A stretch of 64,000 nucleotides of DNA, taken from assembly GCA_946902985.2 (NCBI GenBank), contig OX336388.2, positions 1,218,338,609 to 1,218,402,608 of the forward strand, given 5' to 3'. Both the position numbers and the translations under genes were made by a program. Below the pieces are notes generated by a model that was not told where the DNA came from, made no database searches, and saw only the letters and a list, made by a program, of their open reading frames with translations. Within the stretch, counting starts at the first letter, position 1; each line of letters starts with the position of its first letter. Shown one piece after another: positions 10,241 to 21,041 of this stretch. Source of the stretch: Meconema thalassinum (lineage: Eukaryota; Arthropoda; Insecta; Orthoptera; Tettigoniidae).

Positions 10241-10696
10241 TTTCTCATTTTTTTAACTCGCCAATGTATTTCTTATGGGCCCTCGCCTCTGTTAGGGACC
10301 GAGAAACAGACGACGCGGCTGATGAAGCGAGAAGCAGAAATGCGCGTGACGTCACACGCTCCTAGTCTCTATGCACTTGACGCGGGTAAGCGACGCAACG
10401 CTACCGCCATGTATTGTTGTGGTCAGTAACAGAAGCTTGGTGCTGGTAGTGTGTTGTTTTGCTGTGTTTGGGGAATTGATTTCTTGCAGATAATTGTGCG
10501 TCATTCATCCTGTGCATGCGAATATATTGATAAGTACATACACGGTAAATATTTTCCTTGCTTTTAAAGCTGTTGTCCCTCTTTTATTTCGACTATTCGT
10601 TACATCCCTGTGTTATAGGTTATGTATACTTACAGTAAAAAATTGTTTTTTAGGTACTTCTAACAACGGTAAGGTTTACATTTATTTACATTTTAA

Positions 10697-11484
10697 GTGT
10701 TTCGTGTTGTTTGTTTAGGATGTGGTGGCTTGGTGATTGGTCCATGTACCTTCAAAATCCTGACCAAGGCCCTGACGATGTCCCATATCCGCCCATTGAT
10801 TGTAGATGGCGCAAAACTTCTTACTGATACGAAACTGATGGCAAAATCATCAGAAGTGTCAGATTTAGTTGCATTGGAGGCGAAATACCACGTTCGATGC
10901 TATGCAAATTTTAGGAACAGAGTTCGAGACAAAGAAGGCAATAGTACAACGCAGCAACAAATCAACAGCTTGGCATTTGCAGGCTTGGTGTCATTTATAA
11001 TAGAATCTAGGACAGGTCAAAATGCATCACCAGTCTTCAAACTGTCCGAGCTTGCCAAGATATACGGAGAAGGAATGAGCGAGTTAGGCCTAAATTGCAG
11101 TGTCAACAAAACAAGATTTAAAGAGAAATTGCTTGAAGAATGTCCGTACCTTCAAGCATGTGACAAACCTGGTACTTCAACAATGATTGCTTTCCGGTCA
11201 GACGTGAACCACGCGGTGCGAGAACTTTGTGACCGGGATTACGACGGCGATGCGCAAGCATTCTCCAAAGCAGCATCAGCTGTAAGAGCAGACATTTTCC
11301 GTGCCCGTGAATATACTGGTAAGGGGTACGAATTAATTCCTTCTAAGCCTGTCCCCCTTTCTTTAGTGACCCTGGTAAAAATGATCATAAACGGCCCAAG
11401 CTTACACAAGAAAGAAGAGCATAAGTAGTCAAAAGAAGTAGCTGAATCTATTGCACAACTTCCGGCATACAACACGGTAAAGAA
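10697..11484 (+). pseudogene. HEEADTR-family element protein, N-terminal part
   Basis: Opens the large protein of the inverted-repeat element. About 240 residues are readable to a TAG at 11426-11428, and family-like sequence continues in the same frame (AESIAQL, YNTVK) to about 11484. A conserved-looking feature is KYHVRCYANF near residue 65, a His/Cys context shared by this family. The start is uncertain: ATGs at 10697 and 10720 both lie in plausible positions. A CRE-like palindrome TGACGTCA occurs upstream at about 10348. I recognise the family as one found in many invertebrate genomes as uncharacterised proteins; the function is unproven. Confidence 0.6.
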
Positions 11485-11490
11485 TTTGTC

Positions 11491-12179
11491 CAGGAACGCC
11501 TTATCAGCGGGCGGAAAAAACTGTTAGATGCCGTGAAGCAAAATTAATACCCTCTTTTTACGTCAGCTTCAAAAGCATCGCCGACCAAGAAAAAAGAAAA
11601 AATCGCTGACCATAAAAACGACTGCAGTCTTTTCAGTAAATTATACATAGCTACAAGTGAGCACCGATTGGGAGACCTAGACAGTTTTTTCGCACATGAA
11701 ATTCAACCAACACCACCGTCTCTCTCCACAAACGGTGCACTAAGACCGGGCAAAAAATCAGACCTTTTGAAATGTTTGATGGCTGCAAGTCCAGATGCCT
11801 TCCACACCAGTGACGTACCCGCCGTACAAGCAAAGATTATCGATGGACCTGCCCTAGTCCATATGCTACATCTCGGACAGTCAAGAACGTCAAGGCATTT
11901 TTATGCCATTCCTCAGGAAAGTAGTTAGTACTGTTCATCGCGTTGATGTCATTTGGGACAAGTATATACAGAATAGTCTGAAAAACCACACAAGGGCAGA
12001 ACGGGGCGAAGGAATACGCACGCGAGTCACAGCTGGAACACGCATTCCGAAAGGATGGCCCAACTTTCTGCGCAACTCCGAACACAAATGCGAGTTGTTC
12101 CAATTCCTAAATACGCAAATACAAAAGATCACAGACGAGGGCAAAGAAATGTACAGTTCACAGGATTCGTCTGTGTTAG
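11491..12179 (+). pseudogene. HEEADTR-family element protein, middle part after an internal deletion
   Basis: Resumes in a new frame at 11491 (KKLLDAV, then after a TAA stop near 11545: CSLFSKLYIA, GDLDSFFAHE, KKSDLLKCL). It shifts frame near 11895 and continues as HRVDVIWDKYI, RIPKGWPNFLR and CELFQFL, matching a conserved segment of the family. Compared with full-length relatives, several hundred residues between YNTVK (about 11478) and this part are missing, so the copy carries an internal deletion. The frame is then cut by the Gypsy insertion at 12180. Confidence 0.65.
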
Positions 12180-12368
12180 TATTATGTATCTAGTTTATGT
12201 CCTCTATGGAACTTGGTCGGAGTGTATAAATGCTTTTACACTGTGACGATGTTAGTTGTAATTTGTTCACTGTGTAAGATGTAGATTTAGATGTGTGTGC
12301 ATATTAAAGTGCTATAATATCCTATTCAACACATAACTGCTATAATGTGCTTTATTCAAAATATAATA
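12180..12368 (+). repeat. Gypsy 5' LTR
   Basis: Contains a TATA box (GTATAAATGC near 12220) and an ATTAAA near 12303. It is followed by TTGGCGACGAGG, the likely primer-binding region. Confidence 0.93.
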
Positions 12369-12750
12369 GTTGGCGACGAGGAATTCGGACTTGATTCTCC
12401 GGTACAGATATAGCCTACATCAATGAAGTACGGTATTAACGTCGTCTGTTTCAACGGCCACGTGAGTAAAATCAAGAATCAGGCAAATCGACATGAAATG
12501 TACACAGAGTACGTGTAAACGATTCTAAGCAACTCATCGTATGTTCAGCTGCGTGTGCCTGCATGCCACATATTCAAAATAATATTTATCGCAGTTCGAA
12601 CTTTGAGGTTATGCAATGTGTTTTTTTTTCTCAAGCCCAGGACAATATTCGGTCATCGATCACTACCCAGTGTGTTTTAAATCGGCTATCTTGAAACATT
12701 TTATTATATTTGAACTGTGATTTTTAAAATTATTTCAAAGTTCCGTCAAG

Positions 12751-13137
12751 ATGGACGCAAATCAGTTTCAACAATTACTGAACATTTTCACTGATTCTCA
12801 AGAGAAGTTACTTGAAAGGTATCGAGCTCACCAGTCCGTCACAACCCCACAAGCCAATAACATCACACCGTTTGAAAATTTTGATTCTGAAAAGGAAAAA
12901 TTTGTGTCGTATTTAGAACGATTTGAAAATTACGCAAACTTCAACAATGCCACCGATCCAACTAAGAAAGCTCAACTCTTGTGTACATCAATAGGGGCAA
13001 TTCATTATAACAATCTCTCTGCATTTTTAGGCCCTGATAAACCAATCAAGTCTCTCGGTTATAATGACCTAGTAAAACATTTCAAGCAAATGCTGTCACC
13101 TCAAGTCTCAACCGTGGTTTCCCAACAATATTTTTGA
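12751..13137 (+). pseudogene. Gypsy gag, N-terminal frame
   Basis: The start of the capsid-type Gag polyprotein that packages element RNA. The ATG at 12751 follows the leader by about 380 bp. The 128-codon frame ends at TGA 13135-13137 directly after a five-T run, and Gag sequence continues in the -1 frame from 13134. A one-base loss in the T run explains this best; a programmed -1 shift in the middle of Gag is less likely. Confidence 0.8.
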
Positions 13138-15629
13138 ACGTCAATCAAAAAGAAAGTCAAAATATTGCAGGATTTGTTGCCACCCTTAGAAGCCACTTAC
13201 TAGACTGTGACTTTTATATTCAGTGTACATGTGACGCCAGAATTTCAATCGCGGATGTTTTTCTTCGTGCACAATTTATACGTGGCTTGCGAGATAATTG
13301 GATCAGAGAGAAACTTCTCCAGTCTAATGACACGAAATTTGATGATCTCCTGAAGAAGGCTATAGCCTTGGAAGAATCACGGTATGAGAGTAATCAGCTG
13401 TCAAAACAGCTTACTGCACCATCAGACACTGTAGAGGACACAAACAAAGTAACAAAAGCCACAGGTTCATATAATGACCGAAGTATGAATCAATATAGCA
13501 GTGATACTCAGTCACGTTTTGTTCAACAGCCTAGCCCAGGCTCTCACTCACGTTCACAGTCCAGGGGCCGCCGTAGTTCTGTCAATTATAGAGCACTAGG
13601 TATTGATGGATTATGCCTGAATTGTGGAAATTCAAACCACAGGTCAAGAGATTGTCGCACAAACAGAAACTCTCTTAAATGTAGGTCATGTAGGAAAGTG
13701 GGACATGTTGCAAAAGTTTGTATCACTACACTTCTTCAACAGTCAAATACACAGAACATTGCAACTGAGAACTTAGATGACAACTTGCATGACCACCCTG
13801 AAACCAATTTCGGGATAGGACAACTGGAATGCATCGAAGATCTCTTTGAAGTAGGACAAGAATCAGATAAATATTTTATCACTGTTAAACTCAACAATAA
13901 ATCACAAAGATTTGAAGTCGACACGGGAGCAAAATATTCACTTATCCCAGAGAACGAATGTTCAACCTTGGGTCTTAGTTTGCCATTGCAGCCAACAAAT
14001 GTCTTTTTTCGATCCTATTCTGATCATGTTATCAAACCCAGAGGAAAAATTGTTGTCACAGTATCATACAAAGGAACAGAAATTGTTGCAGATCTTTTTG
14101 TAGTTCCGCAAGGTCATGCCGCATTGCTTGGTCGTGTTTGGATCAGGGGCCTCGGCCTTGATCTGAAGGAAATTGACAAAGACACAAATCAATCACTTCA
14201 CACTGAATCTGTCAACTCAGTGCAGTCAATTCGGGATATTTTACATCAGTATAGAACAATCTTTGAAGAAAAAATTGGATGCGTTCCCAATATTGAAGTA
14301 AAACTGCAACTCAGAGAGGGGGTGAAACCTGTCTTCAATCGTGAACGTGATGTCCCTTTTGCTCTTCGGGAACGCGTTGAAAAGGAACTCGCTTCATTGG
14401 AATCAGAAGGAGTTATTTCTCCTACAGCTTTAAGTGATTGGGGATCTCCTCTTGTTGTTATCCCAAAACTGGATGGGGGAGTTAGGTTATGTGTTGGCTA
14501 CAAATGTGGAGTAAATTCAAGGTTGATTTCTGCAAACCATCCCATAAGACCAGTTAATGATGTTCTACATAGTCTTAGGAACTCAAAATTTTTCTGCAAG
14601 GTAGACTTATACAAGGCATATCTACATCTGAAGGTTGATGAAGAAGGTAGTATGATTCAAACTATATCCACTCACAGAGGAACCTTCAGGATGCACCGAC
14701 TGAGTTTTGGCATCAAAACTGCCCCCTCAGAATTTAATAGGATATTATCACAGATCCTCCATGGTCTTCCAAAAGCTGAAGCTTATTTTGACGACATCAT
14801 AATACATGGTACAACGAAGGAGGAGTGCACCAAGAACTTAATAGCCTGTCTAGAACGGCTTTCAAAAAATAATCTGCATTTGAACAAAAGCAAATGCTCA
14901 TTTTTTAAGGAAAGCATAGACTACCTAGGGCATATTGTATCATATAATGAGATCCGCAAGTCACCAGAGAAAGTTCAAGCTGTGTCACAAATGCCATGCC
15001 CTAAAAACAATGAAGAAGTGAGACGCTTCCTTGGTATGGTGACTTATTATGCAAAGTTCATTCCTAATTTTTCAACGAAGTCCCACCCATTACGGCAGTT
15101 ATTGCGGAAAGGTGAACGGTTTTTCTGGTCTGCAGCCTGTGAAGCAGCTTTCTTGAATCTCAAGTCCGAGTTGTGTAGTGAACGTGTCCTTACCCCATTC
15201 AACCCATCACTGCCTATCATCTTGTCAACCGATGCCAGTCCTACTGGTGTTGGAGCAGTATTAGGTCATGAGATGGATGGCCAAGAAAGACCCATCGCCT
15301 ATGCATCTCGTGCCCTAACACCAGCAGAATGTAATTACAGTCAGCTTGACCGGGAAGCGTTGGCAATAATTTTCGCCACAACACACTTCTACAACTATAT
15401 TATTGCAAGAAATTTCATTCTCGTGACAGACAATGAACCTCTGTCTCGTATTTTTCATCAGAACAAGGGCCTGCCTCAAATGACATCCGCAAGGCTCCTA
15501 AGATATGCATCGTTTCTCTCTGGGTTTGACTACACGGTAAGAGTGAAAAAGGAAAAGATAACGAAAATGTTGATTGCCTATCCCGAGCCCCTGTTGCATC
15601 TACCTCGCCAAGCATTGAAACATCAATAA
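13134..15629 (+). pseudogene. Gypsy gag-pol: nucleocapsid, protease, RT, RNase H
   Basis: 831 codons. Order: rest of Gag; two CX2CX4HX4C zinc knuckles (CLNCGNSNHRSRDC and CRSCRKVGHVAKVC, 13615-13725); aspartic protease with VDTGAKYSLI near 13916-13945; reverse transcriptase with YFDDIIIH near 14785-14810; and RNase H with STDASPTGVGAVL near 15227-15265. The frame leaves the expected reading near 15556-15568, where the sequence shifts to another frame just before the integrase, so gag-pol is broken there. Before that point RT and RNase H look complete. Confidence 0.9.
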
Positions 15630-15670
15630 ATGCAGACGTTTCACAACTCTGTGCTGAAACGATTCTTCAA

Positions 15671-16990
15671 GTGTCAAGTGAATCCATTACGTACGAAACT
15701 ATCCGTGATGAGACTATGTTAGACCCAGAACTTAAAGCCACTCTGCAACGTCTTCAAACTCAATCCTTGGATGAACCATATACAGTTGAAAATGGTATTC
15801 TATTCCGTCAAGACCGAATTGTTATCCCAAAGAAACTACAAAGAAAATTTTTGGAAGAGTTACATTCAACACACCTCGGCATTGTGGAAACAAAACAGTT
15901 AGCGAGACGATATGTCTACTGGCCGCAATTAGACAAAGACATTGAGAAGCTTATCAAATCTTGTGAAAAGTGCGTGCAGACTCGTTCAAATCCACCAAAA
16001 GCTCCAATACACCCCTGGGATGAACCAGAAGAAAATTGGGAACGCATACACATTGACTATGCGGGGCCATTTGATAACCACCATTTCTTGATGTGTGTTG
16101 ACGCGAAATCCAAGTGGGCTGAAGTCCGAATGGTGAAAGACGCTCCATCCACTGCAACTACTATCAGTCTGCTTGACAATATCTTTACCGTACATGGGTA
16201 CCCGAATGTCCTTGTGTCAGATAATGCCACTATCTTCACGAGTGATGTATTCAGATCCTATTGCAAGGAGAGAGGGATTTTTCAGAAATATATTGCACCA
16301 GGACACCCAGCAACCAATGGGCTAGCCGAGAGAAATATCCAAACTTTGAAGAGACGACTTCGTGCTGCTGTAAATGACCCGGCACCATTATCGACCAAGT
16401 TACAGAACATCTTGTTTCAATACAGAGCAACGCCATTGGCATGTGGACAGTCTCCAGCTGAACTATATTTGAAACGTCGGCTACGTATCCGGTTGGATGC
16501 TCTACTTCCAAACCAAAAGTGCTTGACTACATCCAGTTTCTCACCCCCTGTTCGCTCTTTCAAAGTGGGAGGGAGAGTGCAAGTCCGGATTCACCAGAAA
16601 AACCGTGATATTTAGCAGTTTGGTGTTATACAAACTAAATTCGGCCAGCGCCACTATGATGTGAAATTGGATTCGGGACGAATTTTAAAGCGGCATGTTG
16701 ACCAGTGATTATCGACTCTCGTGCCAAAGAAAGATAAGCATGTCACTTTTGCTCCAACAAATCCTCCAGTGCGTGGTGTTCCAAATATACCAACACCAAC
16801 CCAGTCAAGACTAGAAAATGATGATATTCCTCCTGCAACCCACACTTCAGATGATACAAGGCAGACCGTCCTGCAACCAGATGAACGCCCTGATCGAAAC
16901 AGCCTTCCACCACCTGCTGATAATTATTTAAGAAGATCAGCCAGAGACAGGCGACCTCCTCAGTATCTGCAAGACTATGTGCCCAAATGA
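15671..16990 (+). pseudogene. Gypsy integrase with two in-frame stops
   Basis: The integrase joins element DNA to the host chromosome. Seen: HHCC zinc region (HSTHLG ... CEKCVQ, 15865-15975), catalytic core Asp in HIDYAGPF near 16050, Asp in VSDNATIF near 16217, and Glu in NGLAERNIQ near 16317-16343. A TAG at 16613-16615 and a TGA near 16703-16708 interrupt the frame, which otherwise runs on to 16990 and ends with RRSARDRRPPQYL, the usual tail of this lineage. The TAG is followed by CAG, a context sometimes leaky in other systems, but two stops argue for decay. Confidence 0.88.
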
Positions 16991-17035
16991 ATATGAATAG
17001 TTCCTTTTATTTGTTTTTATATAAGTGGGGGAGAC

Positions 17036-17224
17036 TATTATGTATCTAGTTTATGTCCTCTATGGAACTTGGTCGGAGTGTATAAATGCTTTTACACTGT
17101 GACGATGTTAGTTGTAATTTGTTCACTGTGTAAGATGTAGATTTAGATGTGTGTGCATATTAAATTGCTATAATATCCTATTCAACACATAACAGCTAAA
17201 ATGTGCTTTATTCAAAATATAATA
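17036..17224 (+). repeat. Gypsy 3' LTR
   Basis: Differs from the 5' LTR at about three positions (for example AAATTGC for AAAGTGC). It is preceded by the purine-rich GTGGGGGAGAC. Confidence 0.93.
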
Positions 17225-17229
17225 GTTAG

Positions 17230-18213
17230 CATCGCCTCATCGAGAAGATATGGCTATGTTGTCTCCATGCAATCATGAAGAGGCAGACACAAGGGTCATG
17301 ATTCACATCGCGGATTGTGTTAGTCAGGGTTACCGGAAAATTCTTGTGCGAACTATGGACACCGATGCCCTTGTATTGGCCGTGAGAATTGTACCTACAT
17401 TGACGGATATTGAAGAACTCTGGGTTCACATTGGCACGGGAACGAACAACCAGGTTGTAGCTGCACATAAAATTGCCCAAGATTTAGGTAGGGACCAATA
17501 TCGGTGACAAAACATATGTTATCATGGAAAGGCAACGGTGACTAAAGAGGCTTTACTTGTTGCAGGTCGTAATAAGGCTTTAAGTTTACCCCTATTTCAC
17601 GCATTTTCTGGATATGATACCGTTTCCTCGTTTTCCAACAAAGGTAAGAGGAGTGCCTTTGAAGCATGGACGGCTTATCCTGACGCCACCAAAGGATTTT
17701 TGGCAGCTCAGGAGCACGATTTGGACAAAGCTTTACCTTATATGGAAAAGTATGACAGGTAGGAAAAATTGATTCATAATCGTTACCGATGCGTTTTTGT
17801 TGAACTTCGTCGTTAACACTTGTATTTTATTGCATTGTAGGTCGAGTTTATTTGTCAACGTAAATGCCTGCCGAAAGGAACTTTTTACCAAGAAAAACTG
17901 ATCTCTAGAGAGTATTCCTCCAACGCAGAATGCACTGGAGCAACACATACAGCGTGCCATGTACCACGGGGTTTATGTGTGGGGACAATCTCTGAGCCCC
18001 ATCCAGGAACTACCCTCACCGTCAGATTGGGGCTGGGAAGAAAGTCCATCAGGATGGACACCGCGGTGGACGACTATCCCCATTGCAACTAAGGCGTGTT
18101 TAGAACTAATCCGTTGCGGGTGCAAAAGTTGTGCAACAAGGCCTCAGCAATGTGTATGCAGGAGGAGAGACTTGAAGTGCACGGAACTGTGCCCTTGTGA
18201 CGCAAAGTGCTAA
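17230..18213 (+). pseudogene. HEEADTR-family element protein, C-terminal part with an intron
   Basis: Continues the gene after Gypsy, in frame once the insertion and one target duplication are set aside. Motifs in order: NHEEADTRVMIH (17275-17310), MDTDALVLAV (17355-17385), PLFHAFSGYDTVSSF (17588-17632), WGWEESP near 18029-18049, and a cysteine-rich end CGCKSC..CVCRRR..CTELCPC (18115-18205). The acidic DTD pattern resembles PIN/FEN-like nucleases and the tail resembles a CXC zinc-binding region; both are inferences. TGA stops lie at 17505-17507 and near 17900. A GT-AG intron at 17759-17840 joins the frame. Confidence 0.72.
17759..17840 (+). other. 82-bp intron in the element gene
   Basis: GACAG|GTAGGA at 17758/17759 and a pyrimidine-rich TTGCATTGTAG ending at 17840. 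Removing it joins KYDR to SSLFVNVNACRKELF in a single frame, whereas reading through meets stops at once. The splice sites are still canonical. Confidence 0.75.
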
Positions 18214-18647
18214 GTAATATTTTCTGCATATTTTCTACTTCCATCTTTATTTTCTGGAGATGGCTGTCCACTTAATAGCTAAGAGATTATTTTAATACAT
18301 TTTTCCCCTCTTTTAGGAAGTTTGTTGAACCTCCAAGATTAGTTTTGGTGAGCCTGATGCATAGGGTCACACGCATTACAAAACATGGACATCTGACTTC
18401 TTATTCTTTGTTTTCTCATGCCTTGTTATTCTTTCTTTTTTGCTTTTTCGTAAGTTATCCAAATGATTTGTCGTTTTTATTAAATAAATGACACCTTGAG
18501 GATTGTGGTGGCCTGTTTTTGCAGCTTTAGGAAAGATGCGCCTAGTAGGTAGGCAAGCTCGCCACAAATTTAAATCCTTCCACTCCAAATCGTGTTAACA
18601 ACGTTTTCCAGGTGTCTCTGAGTGCAAAAAGTATTCATCGCGAAGCA

Positions 18648-18848
18648 AAATAGGCATTTGTAATCGACTTAAGCGTTGAATTCGTAGTTCACTCCGGGTA
18701 GGTAGGCAACCATGCAAAACAGGCACTCGGTGCGACTTCCGGAAGTGGCTACCATCTCTGATCAAAAGTTTAGGGTCCAAACTCTAAGTGTGCTAAGTCT
18801 CATGCTTCTATCAAATAAATGAACGGTGGTTTTACCTAACCTCCCCAC
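18648..18848 (-). repeat. Right terminal inverted repeat
   Basis: Reverse complement of the left arm, ending TAACCTCCCCAC and followed by TA. The arms differ by scattered substitutions and a few small indels, suggesting considerable age. Confidence 0.88.
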
Positions 18849-20860
18849 TATCTTCATGATGCTAGAGAAGGTCTCAAATGACGAATGTGATAAAGCTGAA
18901 ACAGATTTGTGAACAGAAAAGTTTGTCCAGGGTTCTCTTATAGTTCAGAAGTTTGCAACACTGTAGCACGACCACTTTTAACACAAGTTGTTTTGTTGTT
19001 GCTTTTATCATTTGAGGGGCTTGGATATGGTGGTCATTGAGACCCATGTACTTAGGTGTGTGTATTTTTTTACGATAACCTGTTGTAATATGGTGACTGT
19101 AGGCTATTAGTGTCTTTGTACTTTAGGTGAGGATTGGGAGGGAGGCAGCCGTGGCCATAAATAAGGAACCATCTCGGCATTTGCCTGCAGTAGACGTGGT
19201 AAACCACTTCCAAGATGGACTAGGTGGACATCGAATCCACCTCGCCTCAGGATTGCCACATGAGGCTTAGCATACCCCGTTTCAGCCCTCAGACCAGAAT
19301 TACTTTTATGGGCAGGGCCAGGAAACGAACCCAGACCTCTGGGGAAAGAACCGAGAATGCTAGCCACTACACGAGGTGGTCAAACAAGAATTGTGTCCAG
19401 GCATGTATCTAGGCCTAATGGGTAAGACTAGGGAGTTGTGTGTCTACAACGTATAGGGGAGCTGAAAACATGGTAGCCTTTCTTCCTGGAACTACAAATT
19501 GTCATTCAGTCATTGAGAACAGTTTCCAGCTAGACTGTAAAGAACCCATTACAGATTTGGGTGCTATTCAGCACCTAGAACAAATAATAGGTACTGAACT
19601 CCATTGTCATGCACAGGAATACAATGCTAACTTTCTTACATATTTTGGGTGGTCAAGCTAAGAGAACTTTAACCCTCGGTGTAAGAAAAATGTCCCTACG
19701 ATGCCAGAACAACCCTTGTTCTCTCAGCTATAAAATGCATGTTAGCAGGCTCCACCATCAAATAGGGAGGTACAATTTGGCATGCTGCATACATAAAATG
19801 ATGATTACTAACACAGTAAGACTAAAACCTACAATGAAGCAGCACCCAAAAGGAGCTACGGGCTAACGTACACTACTGAATGAAGCCCTACTGTACCCCT
19901 AGGCTTTTACATACAATAATGTAGTAGGCCTACACCTTGCAGGCTTTAGGCTAAGTATAATAGAGGACCTGAGGGAAGATAACAAAGTAGTCAATAAAGC
20001 CTACTATTATTTTGATGGAGGGTATCTGTATTAATATCTTCTAGCAAGTACACAAACAATATTAACAAATATTTCTAGAGCCAACAAACATTCTTTGTCG
20101 ACTTCATTTCGACTTTTTCGCCCATGCCTAGTATTGTATCAATCCTTGCCTTATTCCCTGGCACATAGGACACCAGAAGTCACAGCCATGCAGAGTGTTT
20201 GTGAAAATAGGACCAGGGTCCAAACCTGGGTGCTTCGATCACAAGTCAATTTGTATCTTTAATACTGTACTTGTAGTAATTGATTGAGACAGCTGCTAGC
20301 ATTAAAGTATTAGCATAGATAGGAAAATTATGGACATGGGTAGGCCCTACCGCATATCAAACTACTTAAGTAGCCTACCGTTAACTAAACTAAAGCTGAT
20401 CCTGCACATTTACAAAGACTTGACAGAAGTCTTCAGCAAGATGAAAACAATTGTTTGGTACATTTGACAGAAATAAATTACATATTGTCCAATATGTACA
20501 AGACTATCGTACCTATATTCGTTTTTTTACGCGAAAAACAAACAAATAAAAGTAAATCCATAAATTATGATTACAGTATAATTATACCGACTGAAACTAT
20601 GAGCAATTAAAACCTACCCTTCATATAAATTATGTTGTGCCACGTTTAGAGCGAACGTAGCTGTCGCCATTTTTAATAATACCGCTAGTCACTTGTTATT
20701 CAATTTAATATTGGATCCAACATAATACAGATTAAGTCACTAAAAATGGAGTATACTGCAACAGTTGTCGGCATGCGGGCCCAAACAGTAAACAAAACGC
20801 ACGTGGAGGTCTTTGTTTTGGTTCGAATCAGCCCATAACACTGCCTCGCGCCTGCGTAGC
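18849..20860. other. Flanking stretch with one SINE, otherwise unassigned
   Basis: Apart from the SINE at 19128-19381 I see no gene or structured repeat. Several short open frames lack recognisable domains. Confidence 0.5.
19128..19381 (-). mobile_element. tRNA-derived SINE (family B), copy 1
   Basis: On the minus strand it starts at 19381 with an A-box-like GTGTAGTGGCTAGC, has a B-box-like GGGTTCGTTTCC about 40 bases on, then a body containing AGGCAAATGC and GGCCACGGCTGCCTCC. The second copy lies at 56539-56814. The tRNA-like head marks pol III transcription; the body resembles a SINE I know from insect sequence. Confidence 0.7.
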
Positions 20861-21041
20861 CAGGGGTGGATTTAAAGGTTTTTACTAATATCTTTGAATG
20901 CTATTTAAACATTTTTTGGTTACTTGTATTAAAAGCCTGGAAACAAATTATGCAATTTCTTAGATATTCACTAAACATGGAACTCGAAGCTCTTGAAATA
21001 TTAATATTTACAGACCTCTAAAAGTGTAACTACCTTTTATA

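Larger units (their letters stand above)
12180..17224 (+). mobile_element. Gypsy LTR retrotransposon (Mag-like), nested
   Basis: 189-bp LTRs at 12180-12368 and 17036-17224 start TATTAT and end ATAATA. The 5-bp target duplication GTTAG is at 12175-12179 and 17225-17229. Only about three differences separate the LTRs, so the insertion is recent. The internal region has gag, protease, RT, RNase H and integrase in Gypsy order. Two zinc knuckles and a single gag-pol reading plan suggest the Mag lineage. The polypurine tract is GTGGGGGAG just before 17036. It sits inside the coding region of the surrounding element. Confidence 0.95.
10041..18848 (+). mobile_element. Large DNA transposon with ~200-bp inverted repeats, unclassified
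   Basis: Sequence from 10041 inward matches the reverse complement of sequence up to 18848, starting GTGGGGAGGTTA, over about 200 bases at roughly 80% by eye. TA flanks both ends (10039-10040, 18849-18850), as expected for a TA target duplication. Inside is a decayed gene of an uncharacterised protein family (10697-18213) split by a Gypsy element (12180-17224). Without Gypsy the element is about 3.76 kb. An internal deletion near 11485 removed a large middle part of the gene, so this copy is defective. The protein is not a DDE transposase of a class I can name. Confidence 0.8.

Noticed and set aside
13600..16990. Gypsy copy as an infectious endogenous retrovirus with env
   Set aside because: No envelope-like frame follows the integrase; the LTR begins about 45 bp after the pol end.
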